Origin: Allomuricauda sp. NBRC 101325
GTDB lineage: Bacteria > Bacteroidota > Bacteroidia > Flavobacteriales > Flavobacteriaceae
Length of the DNA stretch: 64,000 nt
Direction of reading: 5' to 3'
NCBI RefSeq assembly: GCF_030268205.1
Contig: NZ_BSQF01000001.1
Location: 1,222,649-1,286,648, forward strand
In this document: positions 8,555 to 17,502 of the stretch, piece after piece
Position numbering within the stretch: position 1 is the stretch's first letter
Layout of the letters: each line of letters starts with the position of its first letter
The notes under the pieces: generated by a model
The model's input: the letters and a program-made list of their open reading frames with translations, nothing else
Database searches by the model: none
Told to the model about the DNA's origin: nothing
Translations under genes and position numbers: made by a program

Positions 8555-8562
8555 CAAAGATA
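8555..8562 (-). promoter_or_regulatory. Candidate -7 promoter box of the M20 / phosphoesterase / M28 operon
   Basis: TATCTTTG on the minus strand, an exact fit to the Bacteroidota -7 consensus TAnnTTTG, 69 bases upstream of the amidohydrolase ATG. No convincing TTG -33 element at the expected distance, so moderate confidence. Confidence 0.45.
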
Positions 8563-8632
8563 ATATTAAAAGTCAAGAAGATATTGGTGTGGGAAGAATC
8601 CGAAGACAGAATTGAACTATCCTAAAATTGCA

Positions 8633-9115
8633 CTACTTTTTCTTGATAGGAATCCAAAATTCCTCTTCAGAATCGGGATGTTCTCCTTTGTATTTTCCTC
8701 CCATCAAGGCAAAGTACGGTCTGGCATCCATTTCATAACCGGAATTGGGAAGCCATTCTCCATAAATATATTGAAAAGTGTCTTGTATTTCACTCGGTTT
8801 TCCTTTATAGTGAAACACGGCATAGAGTCCTTCTGGCAAGGTTATGGTATTCATCCCCGAAGGAATATCTTCAATTTCCGATACCGCTACCGCTGCCCAT
8901 TTTTCGAAGGGTTGGGCTGGGTCAAACTCCCGAAAAAATGAAGTATTGGGATAAATCTCAACAGAAAACAAATCGTTGTTGACCCTATTTTTGATTTCTT
9001 TTTTGCGCGGAGAAAAACTTTGCCAGAGCTTAAAGGTTTTGTTGTTGGCAAAAGACATGATCACTTTTTGACCTATTAGAAGGATGGTGGTCAAGGTTTC
9101 AATTCTTGGTTCCAT
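8633..9115 (-). CDS. GyrI-like / AraC effector-binding domain protein
   Basis: A stand-alone 160-residue SHV2/GyrI-like domain, the small-molecule binding fold found in BmrR, Rob and SbmC. Typical pattern: N-terminal 'EPRIETLTTILLIGQKVIMS', then 'WAAVAVSEIEDIPSGMNTIT', 'LPEGLYAVFHYKGKPSEIQD', 'FQYIYGEWLPNSGYEMDARP' and an acidic end 'EEEFWIPIKKK'. No DNA-binding domain, so it is probably cytoplasmic ligand sequestering or hydrolysing. It starts 2 bases after the DUF1801 gene upstream and is likely co-transcribed. Confidence 0.85.
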   Translation of the reverse strand: MEPRIETLTTILLIGQKVIMSFANNKTFKLWQSFSPRKKEIKNRVNNDLFSVEIYPNTSFFREFDPAQPFEKWAAVAVSEIEDIPSGMNTITLPEGLYAVFHYKGKPSEIQDTFQYIYGEWLPNSGYEMDARPYFALMGGKYKGEHPDSEEEFWIPIKKK

Positions 9116-9117
9116 TT

Positions 9118-9462
9118 TTATTTTGATGCATTTTCCCGAACTCTAAACTCCACTATTTTTTGAATCAAATCAAAAGGGATAGGTTGATCCAATGGAAACT
9201 GAACAGATCCTTTTCCTTGTTTGTATTTCGACAATTCCTTTTGAAATTCAGCATGTCCTGATGGAGTCGCATACAACCCAATATGGTTTTTATACCCCGC
9301 AAAATAAACCAAAGGTTTACCGTTGGATTTGTATCCGGGCATGCCATAAGCCATGGCCTCTATGGCATCTGGGGCAACCTTTTTTATTAGGCTTCTCATC
9401 GCGACCAGATGTTGCTGGACGTCCTCTGGGAATTTGGAAATATATTGGTCTATTTCGCTCAT
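9118..9462 (-). CDS. DUF1801 (YdhG/YjhG-like, 'iron chaperone'-type) protein
   Basis: A 114-residue cytoplasmic protein with the DUF1801 pattern: 'IDQYISKFPEDVQQHLVAMR', 'IKKVAPDAIEAMAYGMPGYK', 'KPLVYFAGYKNHIGLYATPS', 'GKGSVQFPLDQPIPFDLIQK'. The fold is frataxin-like; Bacillus YdhG has been described as an iron chaperone for ferrochelatase, but the function here is unproven. It is followed by the GyrI-like gene with a 2-base gap and lies 50 bases after a TonB receptor gene on the same strand. Confidence 0.87.
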   Translation of the reverse strand: MSEIDQYISKFPEDVQQHLVAMRSLIKKVAPDAIEAMAYGMPGYKSNGKPLVYFAGYKNHIGLYATPSGHAEFQKELSKYKQGKGSVQFPLDQPIPFDLIQKIVEFRVRENASK

Positions 9463-9512
9463 GGTCAGCTCATTTTGAATTTAAAGATAGACCAATCTTC
9501 TAAAGCAAGTAC

Positions 9513-11573
9513 TTAAAAAACATAGTTTAACTTTACCCCACCAAAATAATTTCTTCCATTTCCTGGATAAAAATATCTAGGTTGAGCTCCACCAAAACCA
9601 ACTGCATTGATCAATACGGATTGGGCATAGTTACTATCAAAAATATTATTGATACCAGCATTCAATCCAACATTAATATGTTGGGAAAGCGAAGTGCGAT
9701 AACCAAGCTTGGCATGCAGTACATTGAAAGCATCGCTATAGGCTGAATTGGCATCCGTTAACGGAATTTTGTCCACAAATTGATGGTTGAGATTCAACTG
9801 CAAACCATTGGTGTGTTGAACATCCAAACCAGAATTTAGTCTATGTTTTGGCACCCCAGTGAGCGGATTTCCTGAATAATCGTTGTCCCCATCCACAAAA
9901 TCCACAAAATTGTGATCGTTCAGGGTATAGCTAAAGTATGGGGTCAAGATTAAGGTTCGAGAAAGCTTTCCGCGGTATTGTAGGTCGAGTTCCAAACCTT
10001 GGTGGCGGGTTTTACCAGCATTTCTCCCAATATATTGATCTTCACCCACACGTTGGGCCACCAAAAGGTTTTTTACATCCATTCGGTACACGGTAACATT
10101 CGTAGATAGTCTTTTTTGAAACAAGAACCATTCACTGCCCAACTCATAATTAATTCCAGTTTCTTGGGCAACATCTGGGTTAATGATGCCATCGGGAGTC
10201 AAGGTTTCCTCTAGACTTGGGTTGGAAAATCCCTTGCTGATGTTGGCATAGATTTTTCCATTTTCCAATTGATAATTCAAACCAAGATTGGGTAACAAAA
10301 TAGCATCAAAGTCACGTTCGGCAGATGCATTGTTTTCATCTTGGTTGAACAAATCCCTAAAGTCATAAAAGGTCTTGTTCAAATTAAGGCCTAACTGGGC
10401 GGATAGTTTTGAGTTAAATGGGTAAGTGAATGTTCCAAACAGATTGAACTGTCTTCTAAACTCTTTGTTAGTGCTCAATGGGTCGCCTTGCAAACTCCCA
10501 TTTCCATTATTCTCTTGGTATAAATTTTCAAAAGTGCCCCAGTGGTATTCATCTTTATATAATTCGCCACCAAAGGTAAATTGCGATTTACCCCAATTCC
10601 CAGCAAAATGGGTTCGAAGTCCAAAACCATTGGTGTATTCGTCCAAAATATTGAACGGACGAGGTTCGTAATGATCCAAATTGGTATAAAAAATGCTTGT
10701 TGTGTTTTCCAGTTTTTCGGAAAATTGATAGGTGTGAGACAAACCTGTCAACAAATATTTATTGGCTTCATAACCTTGTGCGGCCAACCAATTGGATGCA
10801 GCCCTGGTTGGGTCTTCTTCCAAATCGGTCTGGTTGATGGAACTTGCAATATGAGCAGTGTAGTCGATATAATTGACCAAAACGGCAATGCTACTTTTCT
10901 TCCCGGTTTTGAATTGGGAATTCAACAAAATACCATCCCGATTAAACTGACTGTTTTGTCGATAGCCATCGGTTTCCAAATGATTGTAGCTTAAGGATAG
11001 TTTAAAATCTTTTTCTGAATACGAAAAGGTAAGGTTGTCCTTGAGCATGTTGTACGAGCCTACCGAAAATGAGTTCAAAAGTTGGGTTTCATCTTCCACG
11101 GAGGGTTTGGTGTCCAACAAAATTGCCCCACCTAAATTGGAGCCAAAAGAAGTGCCTTTTGGTCCTTTGATGACTTCCACAGACCCCAAATTCTCAAAAT
11201 CGTACGCCTCTATGGTAGATGATCCAGTGCCATTGGTCACGGGAATTCCATTAAAGTACATGCGCAATTTATTGGTGCCATAGGGTATTCTTGCCCCTAT
11301 ACCTCGAACAGTGATTCGATTGGTGTTGATAGCTCCAGAAAGTATATACACCCCAGAAATCTGGTTCATGGCGGAAGGAATATCCGTTGGGTTGAACCTT
11401 TCAAAAGTTTGTGTGGAAATGGTCGAGGAGACTGTAATTCCCGTAGCCTTTTTTGGAATGGATTCCTGGGTCAAGATCACTTCCTCCAATCGGGTAATGG
11501 AATCTTTGGGAGAAATTTGAGCTATTAGAAAGACGGGGAATAGAAGGCAAATAAATGCGAAGGGAACTCTCAT
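9513..11573 (-). CDS. TonB-dependent outer membrane receptor
   Basis: A 686-residue TonB-dependent transporter. Signal peptide 'FICLLFPVFLIAQ', then a TonB box-like stretch 'RLEEVILTQ', a plug domain ('ISGVYILSGAINTNRITVRG', 'GSVEVIKGPKGTSFGSNLGG') and a beta-barrel that ends in aromatic Phe ('YFGGVKLNYVF'). There is no N-terminal CarboxypepD-like extension and no SusD partner, so import of a siderophore, vitamin or other small chelate is more likely than glycan uptake. It lies 19 bases downstream of the secreted oxidoreductase gene and is probably in one operon with it. Substrate unknown. Confidence 0.92.
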   Translation of the reverse strand: MRVPFAFICLLFPVFLIAQISPKDSITRLEEVILTQESIPKKATGITVSSTISTQTFERFNPTDIPSAMNQISGVYILSGAINTNRITVRGIGARIPYGTNKLRMYFNGIPVTNGTGSSTIEAYDFENLGSVEVIKGPKGTSFGSNLGGAILLDTKPSVEDETQLLNSFSVGSYNMLKDNLTFSYSEKDFKLSLSYNHLETDGYRQNSQFNRDGILLNSQFKTGKKSSIAVLVNYIDYTAHIASSINQTDLEEDPTRAASNWLAAQGYEANKYLLTGLSHTYQFSEKLENTTSIFYTNLDHYEPRPFNILDEYTNGFGLRTHFAGNWGKSQFTFGGELYKDEYHWGTFENLYQENNGNGSLQGDPLSTNKEFRRQFNLFGTFTYPFNSKLSAQLGLNLNKTFYDFRDLFNQDENNASAERDFDAILLPNLGLNYQLENGKIYANISKGFSNPSLEETLTPDGIINPDVAQETGINYELGSEWFLFQKRLSTNVTVYRMDVKNLLVAQRVGEDQYIGRNAGKTRHQGLELDLQYRGKLSRTLILTPYFSYTLNDHNFVDFVDGDNDYSGNPLTGVPKHRLNSGLDVQHTNGLQLNLNHQFVDKIPLTDANSAYSDAFNVLHAKLGYRTSLSQHINVGLNAGINNIFDSNYAQSVLINAVGFGGAQPRYFYPGNGRNYFGGVKLNYVF

Positions 11574-11592
11574 TTTTGGTGCTAAAGGGGGA

Positions 11593-12699
11593 TTATTTTT
11601 TGAGTTTTACTGTTTTGCCTGTTTTGGCACTTTTTCGAGCGGCATCCAAGATTTCTACAACGGTCATATTGTTCTCCAATGCCGTAAGATCATTTGGATT
11701 TAATTGAATGGTGCCACGAACAACTCCTGCCAATAACGCAAAAGGATCATTGAAAGGGTAGGTTCTCTCGGCTAGGGTGGTAATTTCTTCATCGTAGCCA
11801 TCGTAGCCTTCCGCCATTCGAACACGCAGGGTGTTTCTGTTGTCGGCAAAAATTGCACCTGTTAAGCCGTAAAGCTCCATATCTTTTCTGCCAATGGGCC
11901 AGTTCCAGGAAGGTTGTAAAACGGCTTGGCAATCGTCATAGGTTAAGATTATTACCGCATCGTCATCTACTTTCGGGTTATTTTCTGTTTGAAGTTGCTG
12001 GGTTATCGCTGTGACCGTATTTGGTTTTTTTCCTTTTAGCAGCCACGTGGTAAGATTAGCCCCGTAACAGCCAAAATCGGTAATGGCACCGCCTCCGTTG
12101 AGCACAGGATCTTGTAGCCACTGCAAAAATTCTTCATTTACACCAATTTTTACTGGGCCACGATGACCATCGCGAACAACAACTTTTCGCAGTGAACCAA
12201 TTTTTCCGTCGTCCAAAAGGGATTTCGCTTCATGATTGGTCGGGTACCAGGTGGTTTCGTAATTGGTAAGCAAATGGATGTTGTGTTCTTGGGCCAGGGC
12301 TTTCATTTTTTTGGCATGTTCCATACTTACGGCCAAAGGTTTTTCTACCATCACATGAATTCCTTTTGGGGCGCAGATTTCCACCACTTTCAAATGCTCA
12401 AATATGCTTCCAAAAGCAGTTAATGCTTCTGGTTGAGTGGCGGCAATCATTTCTTCCAAGCTATTATAGACCAAATCCATTGAAAATCCATGCTGCTCCG
12501 CATAACGTTGCGCAAGTTCCCGATTGGGTTCGGCAATGCCCACAATTTTTATATCCCCCATATCCTTTCGCCCTAAAATCGAATGCACGTGGGAATGAGA
12601 AAGTCCTGCAACCCCAACTTTAAGTGGTTCGGACTGAGCAACTAGTTGCATATTCACAAAAAACAAGCAAGTCAAAAGGAAAAGTGCTGAACGTACCAT
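11593..12699 (-). CDS. Secreted Gfo/Idh/MocA-family oxidoreductase
   Basis: An NAD(P)-dependent oxidoreductase fold of 368 residues. Signal peptide 'LFLLTCLFFVNMQLVAQ', then the Rossmann domain: 'LKVGVAGLSHSHVHSILG', 'IKIVGIAEPNRELAQRYAEQ', and 'GIHVMVEKPLAVSMEHAKKM' with the family's EKP motif. The C-terminal alpha/beta domain includes 'NGGGAITDFGCYGANLTTWL'. Periplasmic members of this family (for example glycosidase-like GH109 relatives and glucose-fructose oxidoreductase) carry the cofactor tightly bound, probably true here. It sits between an isochorismatase-like gene (38 bases upstream) and a TonB receptor (19 bases downstream). Confidence 0.92.
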   Translation of the reverse strand: MVRSALFLLTCLFFVNMQLVAQSEPLKVGVAGLSHSHVHSILGRKDMGDIKIVGIAEPNRELAQRYAEQHGFSMDLVYNSLEEMIAATQPEALTAFGSIFEHLKVVEICAPKGIHVMVEKPLAVSMEHAKKMKALAQEHNIHLLTNYETTWYPTNHEAKSLLDDGKIGSLRKVVVRDGHRGPVKIGVNEEFLQWLQDPVLNGGGAITDFGCYGANLTTWLLKGKKPNTVTAITQQLQTENNPKVDDDAVIILTYDDCQAVLQPSWNWPIGRKDMELYGLTGAIFADNRNTLRVRMAEGYDGYDEEITTLAERTYPFNDPFALLAGVVRGTIQLNPNDLTALENNMTVVEILDAARKSAKTGKTVKLKK

Positions 12700-12737
12700 G
12701 TGGGTTATGGGATTTTTGATTTCTATAAAAATAAGAA

Positions 12738-13292
12738 CTAATTATCAAGTTCCTCTAAAAGGGTAGAAGTACACTTAATGGCAGCAAATTCATCCTGTAA
12801 GTTGGCCATTTCAGTTTGATAAATGATATCGGCGCTGTATCGATTACCATCAATCCCAATTTTATCAAAGGCGGCAGTTGCATCAGAAACCAAAGTTACT
12901 TGAAACCCAAGATTGGCCGCCATGCGAACGGATGTAGAAATGCAATGTTCAATAGTGAGTCCTGCAATCACCAAATGGGTAATATTTTGGGTTTTCAAAC
13001 GAGTTTCCAATTCGGTGCCAATAAAAGCGCTGTTCACATTTTTTTCAAAAATGGGCTCATTCTCCAAAGGTTGAACGGCAGAATGAAAATCGTTCCCAGT
13101 TTTTGAAGGATGCAAAGGCGAATCTGCATTGGTGGAATTGTGCTTCACATGAAAAACGGGCATTTGCTTTGCTCTGAAAAACGTCAAAAGTCTACCACAA
13201 TTTTCTTCCGCATTGGGATTGTTCCGTTCCGTACCATAAAACACCATTTCTTGAAGTCCTTTTTGAATATCTATCAGAACAAGTGCGGTCAT
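12738..13292 (-). CDS. Cysteine hydrolase, isochorismatase family
   Basis: A 184-residue cytoplasmic hydrolase with the family triad visible: Asp8 in 'ALVLIDIQKG', a Lys in 'KTGNDFHSAVQPLENEPIFEK' region, and the Cys in 'GLTIEHCISTSVRMAANLGF'. 'FVAG'-like cis-peptide region reads 'HLVIAGLTIEHC'. Substrates of this family include nicotinamide, isochorismate and carbamoyl compounds; the sequence does not decide between them. First gene of a minus-strand run and divergent from xth; the 135-base spacer 13293-13427 must carry both promoters. Confidence 0.88.
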   Translation of the reverse strand: MTALVLIDIQKGLQEMVFYGTERNNPNAEENCGRLLTFFRAKQMPVFHVKHNSTNADSPLHPSKTGNDFHSAVQPLENEPIFEKNVNSAFIGTELETRLKTQNITHLVIAGLTIEHCISTSVRMAANLGFQVTLVSDATAAFDKIGIDGNRYSADIIYQTEMANLQDEFAAIKCTSTLLEELDN

Positions 13293-13427
13293 GGGTTGAA
13301 TTTTGAACTAAAATTACAGGAATTCATCAAGAAAGTAAGCTTTGATTCTTTTCATTGATGCGACCATTGGGAAATTCAATTTTAGGGAGCCGTTCACATT
13401 GGTTACTTTTAGGGAAAATTTACTTCG

Positions 13428-14192
13428 ATGAAGATTGCATCATACAACGTCAATGGAATTCGCGCTGCCATGAACAAAGGTTTTGTGGATTGGTTACAAA
13501 CCGTTTCGCCAGATATTATTTGCCTTCAGGAAACCAAGGCCATGGAAGAGCAGGTGGACACACATCTTTTTGAAGCCGCGGGTTATCCCTATCATTATTG
13601 GTTCAGTGCCCAGAAAAAGGGGTATAGCGGTGTGGCTTTACTTTGTAAAGAGCAACCCGATCATATAGAATTTGGAACGGGTATCGATTATATGGATTTT
13701 GAAGGGAGAAATATTCGCGCAGATTATGGCGACCTTTCCATCATGAGCATGTATTTGCCTTCTGCGACCAATATGGATCGTTTGGATTTTAAATTGACCT
13801 ACATGGCCGATTTTCAAAAGTATGCGGACGAATTAAGAAAAGAACGCCCAAATTTAATTGTATTGGGCGATTACAATATTTGTCATGAAGCCATAGACAT
13901 CCACGATCCGGTTAGAAATAAAAATGTTTCTGGGTTTTTACCTGTAGAACGGGAATGGATCGGCAGTTTCATCGATAGTGGGTTTATTGATAGTTTCAGA
14001 CATTTCAACAAAGAGCCCGACAATTATACGTGGTGGAGTTACCGCGCCAACGCAAGGGCCAATAACAAAGGCTGGCGTTTGGATTACGGAATGGTCGCAG
14101 AACCATTGGAAGATCGATTAAAGCGTTCGGTTATTTTATCCGAAGCCAAACATAGTGATCATTGCCCCATTTTATTGGAAGTCGAAAATTAA
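13428..14192 (+). CDS. xth: Exodeoxyribonuclease III (AP endonuclease)
   Basis: Cleaves DNA at abasic sites and removes 3' blocking groups in base-excision repair. The 254 residues match the ExoIII family. Catalytic and metal motifs: 'IASYNVNGIRAA', 'DIICLQETKA' (metal Glu), 'YSGVALLCK', 'VLGDYNICHEAIDIHDP' (Asp/Asn), 'RLDYGM' and 'SDHCPILLEV' (catalytic Asp-His). A TACTTTTA sequence 20-30 bases upstream of the ATG is one mismatch from the -7 consensus. It is followed 60 bases later by an aldo/keto reductase gene on the same strand. Confidence 0.96.
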   Translation: MKIASYNVNGIRAAMNKGFVDWLQTVSPDIICLQETKAMEEQVDTHLFEAAGYPYHYWFSAQKKGYSGVALLCKEQPDHIEFGTGIDYMDFEGRNIRADYGDLSIMSMYLPSATNMDRLDFKLTYMADFQKYADELRKERPNLIVLGDYNICHEAIDIHDPVRNKNVSGFLPVEREWIGSFIDSGFIDSFRHFNKEPDNYTWWSYRANARANNKGWRLDYGMVAEPLEDRLKRSVILSEAKHSDHCPILLEVEN

Positions 14193-14252
14193 CGTTGCCG
14201 TAAGGCTTAATTTTTCTGATTGACTACCTTTAGTCGTCCTAAATTTGAAACC

Positions 14253-15293
14253 ATGAAGTATACCAGAATTCCACATACCAGCATTAGAATAAGCAAGATT
14301 TGCTTGGGCACCATGACTTGGGGTCGCCAAAACAATCAAGACGATGCTTTTGAGCAAATGGATTATGCCTTGGACCAAGGTGTTAATTTTTTTGATACGG
14401 CTGAATTATATCCTGTTCCTGCCAAAAAGGAATTGTACGCGGTTACCGAAGAAATTATTGGAAACTGGTTCAAGAAAACGGGAAATCGGGATAAGGTGGT
14501 GTTGGCCTCCAAAATTGCCGGACCGGGTCATGCAGCCAATCACATTCGAAGCACAGGATTTAGCAAAGAATCCATCATAAGTGCGGTCGAGGGTAGTTTA
14601 CAACGTTTGCAGACCGACTATCTTGATCTATACCAATTGCATTGGCCAGAACGTAACACCAATTATTTTGGTCAGCGTGGGTACAATGCCCATGCCGTTG
14701 ATATTTGGGAAGATAATATTCATCAGGTTTTGGAAACCCTTCGTGATTTAATTTCGGAAGGAAAGATTCGTCACGTGGGATTGTCCAACGAAACGCCTTG
14801 GGGTACCATGCGCTATTTGGAAGAGAGCAAGGTTCACCAATCTTTACCTCGAATGTTGACCATTCAAAATCCATATAGCTTGTTGAACCGTTTGTTCGAA
14901 GTGGGACTTTCCGAGGTTTCGATGCGGGAACAAATAGGTTTGCTTGCCTATTCGCCCATGGCCTTTGGGGTGTTGAGTGGAAAATATCTAACTGAAATTC
15001 CACCGAGAAAAGCTAGAGTAACCCTGTTCCCAAATTACAATCGCTATAGTGGCGAAACAGCCACCCAAGCCACTCAAATGTATGCAGATTTGGCCAAAGA
15101 AAACGGGTTGAGCTTGGCACAGATGTCTTTGGCATTTGTGAATACGCGTCCTTTTCTGACCAGTAACATTATTGGGGCGACAACTATGGAACAACTAAAG
15201 GAAAACATTGAAAGTATCAATGTAAACCTTTCTGATGAGGTGTTGGATGGCATCGAGGCAATCCATAAGTCTATTCCCAACCCTGCGCCATAA
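14253..15293 (+). CDS. Aldo/keto reductase, Tas-like
   Basis: An NADPH-dependent reductase with TIM-barrel fold, cytoplasmic. Start chosen at ATG 14253 ('MKYTRIPHTSIRISKICLGT'); the longer frame from 14220 has an implausible leader and covers a promoter-like TACCTTTA. Family motifs: 'DQGVNFFDTAELYPVPAKKE' (Asp-Tyr of the tetrad), 'VLASKIAGPG' (Lys), 'LQTDYLDLYQLHWPERNTNY' (His), and the C-terminal cofactor site 'NIIGATTMEQLKENIESI'. The stop codon is one base from the convergent stop of the PQQ dehydrogenase. Substrate unknown. Confidence 0.94.
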   Translation: MKYTRIPHTSIRISKICLGTMTWGRQNNQDDAFEQMDYALDQGVNFFDTAELYPVPAKKELYAVTEEIIGNWFKKTGNRDKVVLASKIAGPGHAANHIRSTGFSKESIISAVEGSLQRLQTDYLDLYQLHWPERNTNYFGQRGYNAHAVDIWEDNIHQVLETLRDLISEGKIRHVGLSNETPWGTMRYLEESKVHQSLPRMLTIQNPYSLLNRLFEVGLSEVSMREQIGLLAYSPMAFGVLSGKYLTEIPPRKARVTLFPNYNRYSGETATQATQMYADLAKENGLSLAQMSLAFVNTRPFLTSNIIGATTMEQLKENIESINVNLSDEVLDGIEAIHKSIPNPAP

Positions 15294-15294
15294 T

Positions 15295-17451
15295 TTACTC
15301 TAAAGTATACGCTCGATATTCATCTCCTGAAGCGGTTCCCATTTTGCCGCCACCACAGGAAATTACGAGGTATTGCTTGCCATCAACCTGATAAGTAATA
15401 GGAGTCGCATAACCTCCTGCTGGAAGCTGGTCTTCCCAAAGTTGCTTTCCTGTTTTCATGTTGAAAGCACGGATTTTTTCATCCTTGGTTGCCGCAATAA
15501 AAAGCACCCCACCTTTGGTGACCACGGGTCCACCGTAATTTTCCAAACCCGAAACGGGAACATTGGGGTCGTTTAAACTTTCTTCATGCCCTAGAGGCAC
15601 CGTCCAAAGAAATTCACCCGAATTGAGGTCGATGGCATTTAGGGTGCCCCATGGTGGTTTTACAACAGGATAACCTCTATCATCTTTAAATCTGGCAAAG
15701 CTAGAAATGGAATAGGGCACATCTATTTTAGTCTTTTCTACTCTATGATCTTTTGGTTTTTCCATACCCATCAAGAATTCGACAATGGCATCGGATTCTT
15801 CTTCGGAAAGATTGGGCATTCCAGGCATGGCACCGCGACCTTTTTGGATAATGGTTTGGATGGAATCGGATTCCAATCGCAATTTCACATTTTGAAGCTC
15901 TGGGATTCCGTTGAGTCCTTGCAATTCCCCACCATGGCAACGTGCACAATGAATTTGCGCCAAACTTTGTCCCACGCTTGAACCTTCGGCCTCGCCACCA
16001 ATCGCTTTCATTTTAATGATCCAAGCCATTTCATTGGCATTTACATACATTACCCCATTACGTGGATCAAGGGCTGCACCTCCCCATTCAGCGCCACCGT
16101 CTGCCCCTGGGAACAGAATTACTCCTGTGGTGTCCATCGGAATAAATTGTCCTTTTGAAGTAATGGAGTTGAATTTTTCCATTACCGTGGGTGTTGCATC
16201 AGTTTCGTTACCAGAAACCAAATCATCTACAAATGCTTTTCGATTTGGTGCGTATAAATCGGCTTCGGTTAGAATTTGACGGGCAAAAGGCGCTGGTTTT
16301 AAAGGAAGGGGTTGCGTTTCGAATGCTTTTTCACCCAATAATGTGGACGTTGGGTATGTTTTTTCTTCGATAGGAAATAAGGGCTCTCCCGTAATTCGGT
16401 TGAAAACAAAAACATGTCCACTTTTAGTGACTTGGGCAACAGCTGGAATGGTTTCTCCATTTCTTTCTATATCCAATAAGTTTGGAGGAGCAGGCAGATC
16501 TCGGTCCCAAATATCGTGGTGCACCATTTGAAAATGCCAAATCCGTTCACCAGTAGTTGCATTTAAGGCCAAAAGGGAATTGGCAAACAGGTTGGAACCT
16601 TCACGATCCCCACCGTACCAATCAAAGGCGGCTGAACCTGTTGGGACATAAACTATGCCTTGTTGGGTATCCAATGCCATTCCGGGCCAACTGTTGGCTC
16701 CGCCAACATTTTTATATGCTTCTGCTGGCCAAGTGTCGTAACCAAATTCTTCGGGTTGTGGGATGGTGTGGAAGGTCCAAATGATTTCGCCAGTAAGGAC
16801 ATCATACGCACGAACATGTCCAGGAGAAGAACCAGGGCCCTCTCCAACTCGTGTTCCTTGAATCAATATATTTTTGAAAACTGCTCCAGGCGTGTTGGAC
16901 ACTACAGACAATTTACTGGGATTTCTGCCCAAACCGTCGCGGAGGTCAATGCTTCCATTATCTCCGAATGAAGTAATCGGTTCTCCAGTTTCAATATTAA
17001 TGGCATATAATTTTGGCCCAGAGGAAAAAAAGATACGACTTGGTGCTTCGCCGTCCGATTTCCAATAATTTAAGCCGCGATTCAATCCCAAACCGGATTC
17101 GTCTTTGGTTTTGGGTGAAAATTTCCAAAGTTTTTCTCCTGTTTTGGCATCCACTGCAAATAATTCAATGGCGGCATTTACGCCATAAAGTACATTCCCG
17201 ACCACCAAAGGGCTGGTTTGAATTTGAGTAGTTCTTCCTTCTTGCAACCCACCACTTTCGTAGCTCCAAGCGAGTTTTAATTGAGACACATTGGAGGTAT
17301 CAATTTCATCAAGGTTGGAAAAGTGTGTACGTTCTGGGTCTCCCAGATAATGTTCCCAAGTGTTAAAATAGGGTTTGTTCGCTTTATTCGAGTTTGGGTT
17401 GGAACAAGAAGCCAAAAAGGCTAAAAGTAGGAGGATAGAAAATCGTAACAT
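15295..17451 (-). CDS. Lipoprotein PQQ-dependent dehydrogenase with inserted cytochrome c domain
   Basis: An outer- or inner-membrane-anchored quinoprotein dehydrogenase of 718 residues. Lipobox 'FLASC' with Cys16. Beta-propeller repeats carry W-motifs ('LKLAWSYESGG', 'TGEIIWTFHTIP', 'TGERIWHFQMVHHDIWDRD', 'SGEFLWTVPLG', 'TGKQLWEDQLPAGGYATP'). A single haem-binding CxxCH (Cys502, Cys505, His506) with a probable Met ligand in 'GAMPGMPNLSEEE' (about 542-545) sits in a domain spanning roughly 485-565, inserted before the last propeller blades rather than fused at an end. Homologues are annotated as glucose- or alcohol-type dehydrogenases; the substrate cannot be read from sequence. No PQQ biosynthesis genes are in the window. 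Confidence 0.92.
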   Translation of the reverse strand: MLRFSILLLLAFLASCSNPNSNKANKPYFNTWEHYLGDPERTHFSNLDEIDTSNVSQLKLAWSYESGGLQEGRTTQIQTSPLVVGNVLYGVNAAIELFAVDAKTGEKLWKFSPKTKDESGLGLNRGLNYWKSDGEAPSRIFFSSGPKLYAINIETGEPITSFGDNGSIDLRDGLGRNPSKLSVVSNTPGAVFKNILIQGTRVGEGPGSSPGHVRAYDVLTGEIIWTFHTIPQPEEFGYDTWPAEAYKNVGGANSWPGMALDTQQGIVYVPTGSAAFDWYGGDREGSNLFANSLLALNATTGERIWHFQMVHHDIWDRDLPAPPNLLDIERNGETIPAVAQVTKSGHVFVFNRITGEPLFPIEEKTYPTSTLLGEKAFETQPLPLKPAPFARQILTEADLYAPNRKAFVDDLVSGNETDATPTVMEKFNSITSKGQFIPMDTTGVILFPGADGGAEWGGAALDPRNGVMYVNANEMAWIIKMKAIGGEAEGSSVGQSLAQIHCARCHGGELQGLNGIPELQNVKLRLESDSIQTIIQKGRGAMPGMPNLSEEESDAIVEFLMGMEKPKDHRVEKTKIDVPYSISSFARFKDDRGYPVVKPPWGTLNAIDLNSGEFLWTVPLGHEESLNDPNVPVSGLENYGGPVVTKGGVLFIAATKDEKIRAFNMKTGKQLWEDQLPAGGYATPITYQVDGKQYLVISCGGGKMGTASGDEYRAYTLE

Positions 17452-17502
17452 GTGCAGTTTGTAAGTTTCTTAAATATAGAAAGAAACCATCAGAAACTTG
17501 TT

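Noticed and set aside
14220-14252. Upstream in-frame extension of the aldo/keto reductase
   Set aside because: Family N-terminus begins at the ATG at 14253; the extension overlaps a promoter-like TACCTTTA and has no similarity to the family.
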